From Cokeromyces recurvatus (Eukaryota > Mucoromycota > Mucoromycetes > Mucorales > Mucoraceae): a stretch of DNA of 64,000 nt. The notes under the pieces were generated by a model. That model searched no databases, was not told the origin of the DNA, and was given only the letters and a program-made list of their open reading frames with translations. The stretch is taken from contig NW_026251413.1 in the NCBI RefSeq assembly GCF_025118155.1, positions 248,001 through 312,000 of the forward strand, given 5' to 3'. Positions 13,301-25,104 of the stretch are shown here, in pieces (the stretch's first letter is position 1; the number at the start of each line of letters is the position of its first letter). The position numbers and the translations under genes were made by a program.

Positions 13301-16300
13301 GCATCTGCTGCTACATCACCCGTTGATACCACTACAGCCATGGAAGTAGATACTACAGTTAAAGCAGAACAAAGTAGCCATACTACTGAATTACTTAGTG
13401 ATATGTCATCATCTCAACAACCAATTCATACTGAACAACCTCCTGAAGTAACCGCTATTATGTCATTGATTGAAAGCACTATTAATGAAGGATTATCTAG
13501 CATGACTAATATCTATAGTGTACTTAAACTATTACAGGCTGCTAGTGATAATGACAGTGCCTATTTAGATCGCTATGTTCCAGATATTGTTAAATTGCTT
13601 CAACTCCTGACCAAAGAGCATACTTTACCTTCCCTCTCAACACCCAGTATGTCTTATGAATCCCAAGTAAGTCTCTTAGGACTCACTCTTTCGTTGCTCA
13701 AGAAACGAAGCGCTCATTTAGGAGACCAACGCCGATGGTTCTTAACTTGCTTAATCCAATTAATTGAGAAATCGCCTGATATTCCACTTTTGCACGACAT
13801 TTTAGGCATGTTAAGCGATTGGGTTCTCAACAAAGTAGAGCCTACTCCAACTATAAAAGAAAAAGCCGGTCTACTAGGAAAAATGATTACGATTGAAACA
13901 AGACATGATGCTAAATTGACAGAGGATTTTCTGAAACTTGTACTTGAGATTTACAGTAATTCATCATTTACTCACTCGGAATTAACTGTACGTTTGGAGC
14001 AGGCATTTTTATTGGGTGCTCGAAATGAAAAGCCCGAAATACGTACCTCCTTCATGAAGATTTTAAACGAGAGTATTGGTAATTCTTTGTTTACTCGTCT
14101 CAATTATATTTTGGGTGTGCAAAACTGGGAATCTTTGGCTAATTTCTTTTGGATACATCAAGCTTTGGATGTTTTGATTGGCTCTGTAAAGATTGATACA
14201 CAGGTATCTGCTCCTTATACTTTGAAAGTTAAACCCATTAGTATTTTTAATACACATTTGGATGATGATGCTGATAATGATATCGATGTACCGAGCAATA
14301 TAGCACAGGTCGTACACAGTCATAGGAACTTTTTAAAGAGTCTGCAAGATATATCCATTCAAGATTCATTGGCTGATATTAGACAGTTACAATATTTAGA
14401 TGACAATGTAGCATTTAAACTTTGGATTGACTTGTTTCCTATTTGCTGGTCTGCTCTTTCAAGTATTGAACGTCATGACATATCCAAAGTGTTAATTACC
14501 TTACTTTCCAAAGATTATCATTCAAAACAGTCTGAATGTAGACCTAATGTGGTACAAGCCTTATTGACAGGTATCTCAGATACAGTGACTCCAGTTCCTA
14601 TTCCTGTTCACTTAATAAAGTATTTGGGAAAAACTTATAACTGCTGGCATACAGCAATTGAAGTGTTACAGAGACAAGCTGTAACAGGTCGATTAATAGA
14701 CGTTTCAAAAGAAGAACAAGTTAACCAACAACGTGTTTTAGATTCACTGGGAGAATTATACAATACCCTCAATGAAGATGATATGTTTTATGGATTATGG
14801 CGTCGTCGTAGCGTCTATTCTGAAACCAATATGACTGTATCTTGTGAACAGAGCGGTATGTGGCAACAAGCACAACAAATGTATGAAAATATTCAACTGA
14901 AAACTCGTGGGAATATCCTGCCTAACGCTGAATCTGAAAATATGCTTTGGGAGGACCATTGGATTTTATGTACTCAAAAACTACAACAATGGGATGTTTT
15001 ATCTGACTTGGCCAAACATGATAACAATTCTAGTTTGTCACTTGAATGTGCTTGGCGATTATCTGATTGGACTGCAGAGCGTGAATCACTTGAACAATCA
15101 TTACAACAAATTTCAGATCTTCCTATTCCACGTCAAAAGGTATTTGAAGGGTTTTTAGCATTGATCAAGTCCCAAACGAATGAAGACAAGTTACCCGAAT
15201 TTATGCGTATTTGTGAAGAAGGTGTGCAATTGGCTCTGCGTAAATGGCATTCATTACCCGTTGTAGTGACTCAAAGTCATTTACCATTATTGCAGACGTT
15301 CCAGCAATATTTAGAGCTTTCAGAAGCAAGCCAAATCTTTAGTAGTTTATCAAATACGGATGCCCAAAATCTAGATCAACGATCAGCGGAACTTCGTAGT
15401 ATTTTAGGTACTTGGCGTGAACGTTTACCTAATATGTGGGATGATATTAATGTTTGGAGTGATCTTGTTGCCTGGCGTCAACATATATTCAGTGCTATCA
15501 ACCGTACATACTTGCCATTAATCCCTTTGCTTCAATCGGCATCAGGACAAAGTAATAATAGTAGTGGTCATTCATATGCTTATCGTGGATATCATGAGAC
15601 AGCTTGGATTATTAACCGATTTGCTCATGTTGCTCGTAAACATCAGCTTTATGATGTATGTATTAACCATTTGACCAAGATTTATACACTTCCCAATATT
15701 GAAATTCAGGAAGCATTCTTGAAATTACGTGAACAAGCAAAGTGCTATTATCAGAATTCAAATGAGCTTACTGCTGGATTGGATGTGATTAACAATACTA
15801 ATTTAATGTATTTCACCCACCAACAAAAGGCTGAATTCTTTACACTTAAAGGTATGTTTTTAGCCAAGTTGCAACACTATAATGAAGCGAATGAAGCCTT
15901 TGTAAATGCTGTTCAAATCGATATGACTTTACCTCGTGCATGGGCAGAATGGGGACGATATAATGATCGTCGCTTTAAAGAAAATCCTAAGGATCTTTCA
16001 TGGGCAAACAGCGCAGTTAGTTGTTATTTACAAGCCTCTGGACTTTACAAGAGTGCTAAGGCACGTAAGCATCTACTACGTATATTATGGTTATTAAGTT
16101 TAGATGATCAAAGCGGTATTATTTCTCGTGCTGTTGAAAACTATAAAGGTGAATGGCCTGTCTGGTATTGGATTACATTTATTCCCCAATTGTTAGCAGC
16201 TATTCAGCATCGTGAGGGCAGACATGCTCGTGCTATTCTGATTCGTATTGCTAAACAGTTTCCTCAAGCTCTTCATTTTCAATTAAGAACTGCTAAAGAA

Positions 16301-18820
16301 GATATGATGAAGCGTGCAAGTGTTTTACAAGCAAGCTTAGCTGCTGAAGCTGCTCAACAGCAACAACGTCAGAATAATGCTGCATCTGCCTCTAATGCTG
16401 TTACAAGTACCAACACTACTACTACAAACGGATCACAGACATCATCATCAGCCCCTACTGCTGTTAAAACTGAGAATGTAACGGCAAAAGAAAATGCTGT
16501 AGAAAGTATGGATGTAGATAATAGTACGACAGAGATTAAATCCGAAGAAAAGAAAGATAATACAACAAATGAAAAGTCAGAGTCAACAGGAGAATTAAAT
16601 AATAATATACAAGGAGAGGCCGAAAAAGTAAGTGTAAAAGTAGAGGACTCTAACAAAAATTCCGTAACACAACAGCAACAACAAAATGAAACATCTTCTT
16701 CTTCTTCTTCTGTTCAAACTTCACAGGCTACTCATATTAACCCACAATCAGCAGTTTCTCAACAGCAGCCTTCCGTTGCAAATTCATCAAATACAACTAT
16801 GGGTACTACTCCAGCTCCACATATTACAATTCCTGGTGCAAGAGGACCATTACCTACTCAAATTAATCCAGCTATTGCAGCAGCTAGTCCATTTGATGAA
16901 ATTATGTCCATGTTGAAAACTGGATATCCTTTATTAGCATTGACTATGGAAACTATGGTTGATCAAATTCAGTTGAAATTTAAGCCTCAACCAGATGAAG
17001 ATATGTATCGATTAGTAGTTGCTTTATATAATGAGGCCATACAGGTAACATGTTTTATACTTTATAATATATATAATTTGCTAATATTTGTTTTATATAT
17101 ATATATAGCAATTGTTATCCCGATTAATAAATCCTAATGATACTTTACAGTTGACGCATACAACTGTAGCCAATATTCATCGATTTGCCGAAAGCCTTTA
17201 TCCTGGACTTTTGAAGACAGCATTTGTAAATGATTTTGCAAAAAACAGATTAAATTTAGAAGAATATGTAGCAAAATTGAGAGTTTGGCGTGATAAATTT
17301 GAAGCTATGTTGGATGCTAGACCTCGTAAACAAAAATTGGAAGCAGTTAGTCATTATCTTGTCGAGTTTCAACATCAGAAGTTTGACGATATTGAAATCC
17401 CTGGGCAATATTTAATGGTAAATTAAAAATAGGAATAAGCTTGACCTTAATATTAGTAATCTAATTCTCCCTCTCTTTTATATATACAGCTCAAAGATAA
17501 TGCAAATGACTTTTTACGTATTGATCGTTTCTTACCAGAGGTTGAAGTCATTCGAAGCTATGGTAATTGTTACCGTCGTTTAATTATTCGAGGAAATAAT
17601 GGTACATTACATCCTTTTATTATTCAAAACCCTGTGGCCCGCCAGTTCCGTCGTGAAGAACGTTTAATGCAACTTTTCCGTATGTTAAATTATATTCTTG
17701 AACGTCGCAAAGAGAGTCGTGTACGTAACTTGGCTTTCCATCTACCTGCCATTATACCTCTTGCGCCAAACGTAAGAATGGTGCAAGATGATCCATCGTA
17801 TACTTCTTTATACGACATTTATGAAGATCATTGTGATAGTATTCATATGCATAAGGATGATCCACTAGTTTACTTTGTAGAGAAATTCAAGAGTAATAAT
17901 AATCCTCAAGGAGATGTAAGTTCATATATAAGGAAATAATAACAATAATAATACTTAAATGTAATATTTTAGGTGGTAAATCAAAAGACAGAGTTGCTTA
18001 ATTTACGTATGGAAATCAATGATTATATCTCGACAAATATGGTGCCATCTAATATATTAAGCAAAGTAAGATATATAATGTGAATTTATAAGAGTATATA
18101 TTTATCTGACTAACTAACTAACTATCTATCTATATATAAATAGTATTTATTCAAGACCATGAGCTCATACACAGACTATTGGATGCTACGTAAGCGCTTC
18201 ACTGCACAATATGCCACTGCAACCTTTATGGTTTATATCTTTAGTGTTGGACATCGTATGCCTCATAAAATCATGATTTCCCGAAATACAGGAGATGTTT
18301 GGATGACAGAAATATTACCAGGTAATTTCCCCTCTCCCTCCCCCCTTTTTTCTTTAACACAAAACTGACTTATTTCTTTTAATTAGGTTGGAATCCAGCA
18401 AATCCCTTATTTGGTAATGGTGAAGCAGTTCCTTTCCGTTTTACTCCTAATATCCAAGAATTCATTACGCCTATTGGTATTGAAGGTTTATTTACGTCCT
18501 GTTTAATGGCTACGGCCCGTTGCTTGACAGAACCTGAATTCCAATTAGATCAATATTTATGCTTATTCGTACGTGATGAACTTGCTACCTGGCACTTGGC
18601 TAATCATCGCTCTGTCAATGATACACAATTCCGAGAAAGAATTAATACCAATATTCTTCAAGTACAAACAAAAGCTCAGTTTTTATCTTGTAAGGCAGAT
18701 TGTGAAAAGACATTAAGCGCAGGAAAACCCATCAATCAAAATGTGATTGATTTAATATCTCAAGCTAGTAACCCTCAAAAGATGGCTCAAATGGACTGTA
18801 CTTGGATGCCATGGTTATAA
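5915..18820 (+). CDS. TRA1: Tra1/TRRAP pseudokinase, activator-binding subunit of SAGA and NuA4
   Basis: Eleven exons (5915-5963, 6037-6194, 6262-6543, 6629-6823, 6928-7304, 7393-17044, 17109-17417, 17490-17915, 17973-18065, 18144-18321, 18387-18820) give 4,050 residues, about 300 more than yeast Tra1. The order is a HEAT-repeat solenoid, a FAT domain (about 14.6-16.3 kb), a PI3K-like domain and a C-terminal FATC ending DCTWMPWL. The kinase catalytic signature is absent. The loop reads SVGHRMPHKIMISRNTGDVW with no GDRH, and the DFG position reads VPFRFTPN, as expected for this non-catalytic family. Tra1 contacts transcription activators and recruits the acetyltransferase complexes. Extra length comes from disordered acidic or Q/N/S/T-rich insertions near 9.3, 12.6, 13.2 and 16.35-16.86 kb. 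All ten introns are small and cluster at the ends; the central exon is 9,652 nt. Confidence 0.96.
7350..7388 (+). repeat. TRA1: T39 tract serving as polypyrimidine tract of TRA1 intron 5
   Basis: Thirty-nine consecutive T end two bases before the acceptor AAG of this 88-nt intron. A homopolymer of this length in a splice-site context is prone to slippage. The acceptor position is fixed by the downstream frame (RPLAYSMLADLV). Confidence 0.85.
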
Positions 18821-19067
18821 AGCTATTCTAATTTATAGATAAACACACACACACACACCATTGTATATATACATAACAAAAAAAAAAAAAAGGAAATGAA
18901 AAAGAAAAGGGGTCTTTTTTATTTTATTTTTATATTCTTTTTTTTTAAATAAATACTAATAATCATGTTTTAAAGAGGAAAATGTTCATAATATATTACG
19001 TACAGAGAGAGAAGGATGCAAAAAAATGATGACATTGAGTACTAAGGCTTTATATGTAAATGTCTTA
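18821..19067. terminator. Convergent 3' region between TRA1 and the secreted-peptide gene
   Basis: It carries a CA repeat at about 18843-18858, an A13 run, and AATAAATACTAATAATCATG near 18948. The latter is AT-rich sequence usable as a poly(A) signal for both convergent genes. No gene is seen. Confidence 0.4.
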
Positions 19068-19392
19068 TTAGTTAATATTAGCGTTTTGATTAATATAATT
19101 ATTGTTCGTAGTAGTGCTTAAGAGACCACTACCCAAGAGACCCGTAAGCTTTTTTTTTTTTAAAAAAAAGAAAGAAGGATGAGTTATATAGAATGTTCAT
19201 AATATATACTTTTGAAAAATATATACTTACAAGTCCACTGTTACCATGACGACCATTTCCAACAGCACCGACGGATTGAACAATTTCCTTATTTGCGTTT
19301 TTACTATTATCTTCATGATTACTATTTACACAAGGAGCAGCAGAAACCAAAGTAATGGCAGCGAGTAAAGCAACGATGGTAAAGAACTTCAT
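19068..19392 (-). CDS. Small secreted peptide, Gly/Asn-rich, unknown function
   Basis: Two exons (19392-19231, 19148-19068) give 80 residues. The N-terminus is a textbook signal peptide (MKFFTIVALLAAITLVSA) with probable cleavage before APC. The predicted mature chain of about 62 residues has one cysteine, a charged polar half, a GNGRHGNSGL linker, an amphipathic LLTGLLGSGLL segment created exactly by the splice junction, and an Asn-rich tail ending NANIN. The intron (19149-19230) has a GTAAGT donor and a T-run/A-run before the acceptor. No family was recognised. It could be a cell-surface or effector-like peptide; that is inference only. Confidence 0.68.
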
Positions 19393-19766
19393 AGTAAAGA
19401 ATATATGTATAGATTTATAAGAAAAATAAAATAAATAAATAGGTATGTGAATTCTATAATATTAAATTAAAATGACTTGGACTTTTTTTTTTTTTGACAG
19501 GTATTTATAATAATTTCTTTCTTGCTTTAACTTTTCTTTCTCCTTATTATAATTTGATTATTCGTTTAAAGGAGTTGTCTTTTCCCCTCTCTTTCTCTCT
19601 CTCTCTCTCTTTTTTTTTTTTTTTTTTTATTATTATTATTTTTGAAAAAATTCATAACTGTTTAGTGGACATGAGGTTAAATTAAAAGGAGGTAAAAAAA
19701 AAAAAAAAAAAAAAAAAAGAGGAGAACGTGAATGATATTAATTATACATTTTTATACAATAAAAAT
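19393..19766. promoter_or_regulatory. Divergent promoter between secreted-peptide gene and aldehyde dehydrogenase
   Basis: A head-to-head spacer with a CT repeat plus T tract (about 19586-19628) and an A25 run (19694-19718) that ends about 48 nt before the dehydrogenase ATG. Short frames seen here are low-complexity translations of these tracts. Confidence 0.45.
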
Positions 19767-21245
19767 ATGTCAAAACTACTTTGGGCTATAAAAGAAAAAA
19801 TACATACTCCCTATATTCATGGGCAATTTGTACAACCTTTCAAAGAACATCAACAACAAAGACTAAAAAAGTTAATTAACCCTGCCAATAAATCACCATT
19901 TGCTACTGTTCAAGAAGCATCGATGGATCAAGTTAACGATGCTTTAATGAGTGCAAAAGAAGCTAGTAGTGTCAATAGCGAATGGCAGAGTAATCCTAAA
20001 TTACGTCGAGATTGTTTATTTGCATTAGCTAATGAACTTGAAAAGTATGATCATGACATGGCACAAGTTGAATCCTTACAGACAGGCAAACCTCTTAATG
20101 ATTCACTCTATGAGGTTAGAGATGTTATCGATTGTCTTCGTTATTTCGCAGGATATTGTGATAAAATATATGGACAATCTCAACAACTAGGATATACACA
20201 TCTATTTACGATTCGAGAACCTTTCGGGATAGTTTCATTAATTACCTCCTTTAATTATCCCCTCCTGCTAACGAGCTGGAAGTTAGCGCCTGCATTAGCT
20301 TCAGGAAATTGTGCTATATTAAAACCAGCACCTCAAACACCCCTGTCTTCTTTAATGTTAGCTCATTTGGCCACAGATTTGTTACCGCCTGGTGTCTTTA
20401 ACGTATTACCCGGTAGTGCAGATGTAAGTCAGTATTTGATAGATAAAACAGACAAGACAAGTTTCACCGGTTCCACTCGAGTAGGCCAAGATATCATGCG
20501 TCGTACAGCCGATTATTTAATGCCCTTAACATTAGAATGTGGTGGAAAGAATGCGGTTATCGTCTGTGAAGATGCTGATATGACAAAAGCTGTACAACAT
20601 ATCGCTATGGGAGCATTTTCTAATGCAGGACAAAATTGTTGTGCTATTTCACGAGTTTTAGTTGAACATAGCATCTATGATAGATTCCTTCATGAGCTTA
20701 AAGAGAACATTCAAAACTCCTGGAAAGCGACATTAGATGTCAAAAAGGGAGAAGAAGATAAATATAATTTATATGGTCCCCTAATCGATGAACAACAGTA
20801 TACAAATGTCTTGAATAGTATTCAAAGCTATTTATCATCCCCTTTTATAGTAGGTGAAATCAAGTCAAAGACAGTGACTAGTGGTTATTTCATTCCACCT
20901 ACCATTTATGCTCATGTTCCCGATAATACCCCTATAGCAGTTGAAGAAATCTTTGGTCCAGTCTTGTGTATTTTAAAGCCCTTTTATAGTTTAAATGAAG
21001 CAATCGCAAGGGTGAATCAGTCACGTTATGGACTTGCCTCAGCTATCTTTTCTAAAGATATAAAAAAGGTACATAAAGCCATATCTGGTATTAAAGCAGG
21101 TTATGTGTGGGCAAATACATATAATATTATGCCACCATCATTACCATTTGGTGGTAGAAAGTTATCAGGAATAGGTAAAGACTTGGGACTCTCTGCCTTG
21201 AACGAATTTTCATTTGAAAAGAGTGTAATGATGGACTTTTCTTAA
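19767..21245 (+). CDS. NAD(P)-dependent aldehyde dehydrogenase, ALDH superfamily
   Basis: An intronless gene of 492 residues. The start is the ATG at MSKLLWAIKEK; the open frame extends 13 codons upstream only through a GTG. Cofactor-binding and catalytic landmarks are present: SFNYPLLLTSWKLAPALASGN, ILKPAPQTPLS, FTGSTRVGQDI, general base Glu257 in LECGGKNA, nucleophile Cys291 in GQNCC, and EEIFGPVL and PFGG near the C-terminus. The enzyme oxidises an aldehyde to the carboxylate. The sequence is closest in style to the betaine/aminoaldehyde/ALDH9-like group, but substrate cannot be read from sequence. There is no obvious targeting peptide. Confidence 0.93.
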   Translation: MSKLLWAIKEKIHTPYIHGQFVQPFKEHQQQRLKKLINPANKSPFATVQEASMDQVNDALMSAKEASSVNSEWQSNPKLRRDCLFALANELEKYDHDMAQVESLQTGKPLNDSLYEVRDVIDCLRYFAGYCDKIYGQSQQLGYTHLFTIREPFGIVSLITSFNYPLLLTSWKLAPALASGNCAILKPAPQTPLSSLMLAHLATDLLPPGVFNVLPGSADVSQYLIDKTDKTSFTGSTRVGQDIMRRTADYLMPLTLECGGKNAVIVCEDADMTKAVQHIAMGAFSNAGQNCCAISRVLVEHSIYDRFLHELKENIQNSWKATLDVKKGEEDKYNLYGPLIDEQQYTNVLNSIQSYLSSPFIVGEIKSKTVTSGYFIPPTIYAHVPDNTPIAVEEIFGPVLCILKPFYSLNEAIARVNQSRYGLASAIFSKDIKKVHKAISGIKAGYVWANTYNIMPPSLPFGGRKLSGIGKDLGLSALNEFSFEKSVMMDFS

Positions 21246-22062
21246 TATTTAAATTTAACTCCTTTATTTGTTATTAAAAATAGAATCTAATAATAATAAA
21301 AAGGCTTATTGTCTATTTCTTTCTGGTAATTTCTTTCGGATTTAAAAATATGCCTTTAAGCTTTAATTTAATTTCCTAATTAGGATAACTCGTATACTGA
21401 CTTCCACTATTTGTTTCTGAGTAACAATTATAGTCATTTATATTCTTGTTTATTAGATTAGATAAAAAAGTATCCTAGAAAAAAAAAAAAAAAGAAGGAT
21501 GGAAGATAAAAAAGCAGTGAAGAAATAAAGAATATTTAACTTGCTCTATTTTAGTAGTTTAACATTATTCATCAGTTTATCAAAGCGAATAAATATGAAT
21601 ATACGGGAACTGAGTCCTAAAAGTTGAGATACGATTTATGCAACTAATTTGACAACATTATTATCCCAATTATCCTTTATATAATATAATAGTAGTCACT
21701 TCATTATGAACAAATATTTGTAGTAAATATATTATACACAAATTTGTAAATCATCAATATATTATTTAAACGAGCCCTGAAGAGACATAGCCATTGATTA
21801 ATATGTGCTGATTCATCATTGGCTATGTATTTAACACATACACACACACACACCCCTTTCATTACCCCTCTCCCCCCAATAAAATATGAATAATTGGCTT
21901 ACATTTTTTACGCGTTTTTTTTTTTGAAAGATAGTCACGTGTACTCTCTCACTCTTTTTTTTTTCTTTTTTTTTTTTGGGTTAAAGGTTATTAGATAAAA
22001 TTTGCTTGATTTTAATTTTCTATGCTTTTCTTTTTTTTTCCCTTTTATTATTAAAAAAAAAA
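21246..22062. promoter_or_regulatory. Intergenic/promoter region of the bZIP gene
   Basis: About 0.8 kb without coding signal. It contains a CA repeat (about 21838-21853), a CACGTG E-box at 21936-21941 about 120 nt before the bZIP ATG, and pyrimidine/T tracts immediately upstream of the start. The E-box could bind bHLH or bZIP factors; function is untested. Confidence 0.4.
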
Positions 22063-23533
22063 ATGAATTTTGAAGATATTGTAGATATGGAATGGGTAGA
22101 TAGTCATACTACTACTGAAGAGTATAGTTTTGGTCATCAAAATGGCTTTTTATTAGACACATCTATTACACCAACACAAATAATAGGACCTGAAATAAAG
22201 ATGGAACCGATTACATCTATACCTACAACAGAACAGATTAAACAACTTATTGAAATTGCAAAAAAACAATTAGCTTTAAGAGAACAATTACAACAATTAC
22301 AACAACAATCAATACAAATTTCTCATCAACCTTTATTTCATGCTTTAACAAATACTCAAGTAGAAGTGCAAACTGCTGCGCCATCAACTATCTTTGCCCC
22401 TCCTCCTCCTATTCCTCCTCCTTCTTCTTCCACTACTACCACTACTGCTGCTAATATGACCACTAACACTAACACTACTATCACTACTACGCCTAACTCT
22501 AATTCTGATTCTAATCTAACAACAACAACTTCTGTAACTTCCCCAAGTTTTATTACATCTACAGATATGACTTTAACACCAATTAAACTTGAAACTATTT
22601 CGGAAGAAACAGCAATCAACAAAGAAAAGAAAATAAATAATAATAATAATAATAGAAAGGAATCATTTGCTTCAATGTCAGAAGAATCAATATCTTTAGA
22701 GGCTTATGCAGAAGCAGATGGTATTGATCTTAAGAAATTAACACCAAAAGAACGTCGTCAGTTACGAAATAAAATATCAGCAAGAAACTTTAGAGTACGA
22801 AGAAAAGGTATTTATTACATTCATTGTATTACAAGAAAATGAAATGTCTAATTTTATTTTAAAAATAGAATATATTTCTACTTTAGAAGGACAAGTCAAT
22901 GAACATAAAATACAAGCAGAAGCATTAAAAGAGAAATTAACAAAAGTAGAAGATGAAAATAAAAAACTACGTAAAGAAATGGATTATTTAAAAAAACAAA
23001 ACCAAATCCTTCAACAACAATTACAACAACAACAATCAATTGAACAACAACAATCAAAAAATCCTGTATCATCAACATCATCATCTTCTTCGCCACGTAT
23101 TTCATCTCCTTTACCAAAGCCTAATTTAAATAAAGATATTAGCATTTTAGGCACAAAAGCAACTGAATCATATCGACAACAAGACAATTGTATTCTTGTA
23201 TCAAATGCAGTTATGCCTGTTTGGGACTACAACGCCATCCTTAATAAGCCACTTGTACCAGATTATATCCAACAGATTGTAGCCCAATTCTTATTATCTA
23301 TGATACAATTAACAACAAAGACAACTATGTCTTGTGAAACAACATGCATTCAACAAGAAAATGAATATAAACTACCCTTAATGCCTGATGAACGAGATTT
23401 TGGCTCACCAAAAGAAAAAAAGAGTTCGCCTGATATGGAAGATTTATACGATGTTTTGATAGAATCTTCCTTGATTAATAGTAATTCTGTATCTGATAAA
23501 TTATTTTTATGGTGGGATAATAAAACTATGTAA
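22063..23533 (+). CDS. bZIP transcription factor
   Basis: Exons 22063-22807 and 22869-23533 give 469 residues. The single 61-nt intron interrupts the bZIP domain itself, between RVRRK and EYISTLE. The basic region NKISARNFRVRRK (about residues 233-248) matches the N-x7-R DNA-contact signature with Ser-Ala-Arg-x-Phe-Arg, the subtype common in fungal SARxFRxRRKEY factors. A zipper with Leu heptads runs to about residue 290, then a Gln-rich stretch. The N-terminal half has Gln, Pro and Thr/Asn-rich low complexity of activation-domain type and two psi-K-x-E SUMO-like motifs (EIKMEP, PIKLET). The upstream in-frame ATG at about 22021 would add a hydrophobic leader and was not chosen. Confidence 0.9.
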
Positions 23534-24368
23534 TTATTATTTGTTTATTTTACAAAATAAATACATCATTTTTTTTTTTTTTTTTTTTATAAATATTTGT
23601 GTAACTATTTTTATTATACGACATAATTAAATTACACTAAATCAAAATTGATGATATTTATTAAATCGTAATTTCTTTAAACATTGAATTCTTATGACAC
23701 AAATGAGTGGGGACAGATAAGTCCTTTTTTTTTTTCTTTTAACGACATGATATTTGCATTCTCCAAGATAATATTACCAGACGATTTTTTAAAGTCTATG
23801 CATATTAAAAGAAAAAGAGACTTGGTGTGATCCCTTCTTCTTTGATATTGTTTAGGGGTGACAATTAACTCTGATTACTTTTTCATATAATAATATATGC
23901 ATATATTATAGTTATTTTATGACCATATTGTGACAGTCGTGATCGTTACGCGGAGAGGGTGGAATGTAGACAGAAGTAGGTGTTTCTAGTTAGTTTAGAG
24001 GTGCTTAAACTCCTTCCTTAGAGTTCGTTTTCAGTCATGTCATCGCAGTTCTTTGATATCATTTACAAACATTTCTTCTAATGTAACAAAATACCAAGAT
24101 TATTGTTTCAATTGTGTAATATTAGAGTATTTATATTTTCTGAGAATGATGATAGGGATATAAAATAGAATAAATGAATTTTAATAATAGATTATGACTT
24201 GCTACTAGTTTTATAGACATTATTGATCATTAGGATTCCAGAAGAAATACTTTCCTTTGTAATCTCGGGACTGTGGTGTTAAATAAGATCGTATCTGTAC
24301 TCTTTATTCATACTCATAGCACTTAATTGAGTGTATTATTGTAACTGCTACCTATAAGACCAACTCTT

Positions 24369-24404
<36 letters not shown>

Positions 24405-25104
24405 GCTTAAGTTTGTTATTAATAGGATTGTGTATGGTAGAGGGGGGAATCACCGTCAATTAAGTACCATGCTCATTTACTAGATGTTAGATATCCAAAG
24501 AGAAAGAAGGGGATTATTTATAAGTCTTTCGCTAGTTGAGTAATATTGTCTAGAACTCTTCTAGCAATGATAACCTGCCTAGTGTCTTTGTCGCCGATAG
24601 CAACCAGACTTTCTATCATTGTTTGAACATAGTTTTCTTCGTGTTTAAGATTTTATTATATTTCACACATATCATACGTAGTATCATCCTTTTTGTGTAT
24701 GTATACACATATATATGTATATGTGTGTGTGTGTTATATCACAGAAATTAGTCTCCTTTATATGCAAAAGCAAGAACAAAAATAGAAAAATAATGGCTTT
24801 AATGACGTACCTGAATCAATTATTGCACGCTGAATTTCTCTTTTATATATGTGTATGTATATGCGTTATCACATACCAGGAAAAGTAACTAATGGGATAA
24901 CGAATATTCAATGAAAATAGTGACTTTACTACCAACTTTGGCTAAAATATTATATTTACTTGTCTTTGTGAAAAAAAATAAAAAGAAGGTTCAGTTGAGA
25001 GTAGATGCATTGTACCTTTATAAACCTCCTTTTTATTATTATTACTATGTCTCCTTTTTTTTTCCTTTTTCTTTATTCATTTAATCGAGAATATATCAAG
25101 TTTA
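23534..25104. other. Intergenic region, 1.6 kb, with coding debris and A30 run
   Basis: It holds T19 near 23571, A30 at 24371-24400, TA/TG microsatellite sequence near 24700-24735, and a protein-like fragment on the minus strand (listed separately, 24518-24688). The segment near 23930-24060 is less AT-rich but has no frame longer than about 30 codons. Confidence 0.5.
24518..24688 (-). pseudogene. Unidentified protein fragment with C-terminal stop and internal stops
   Basis: On the minus strand a frame of 44 sense codons (24652 down to a TAA at 24518-24520) reads NLKHEENYVQTMIESLVAIG then DKDTRQVIIARRVLDNITQL-AKDL. Its composition is clearly protein-like and much richer in charged residues than the surrounding AT-rich sequence. 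The same frame continues upstream as DDTTYDMCEI after two consecutive TAA codons. A further minus-strand piece, EIQRAIIDSG near 24810-24840, may belong to it. No family was recognised. It is either a decayed gene or the last exon of a gene I could not assemble. Confidence 0.35.
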
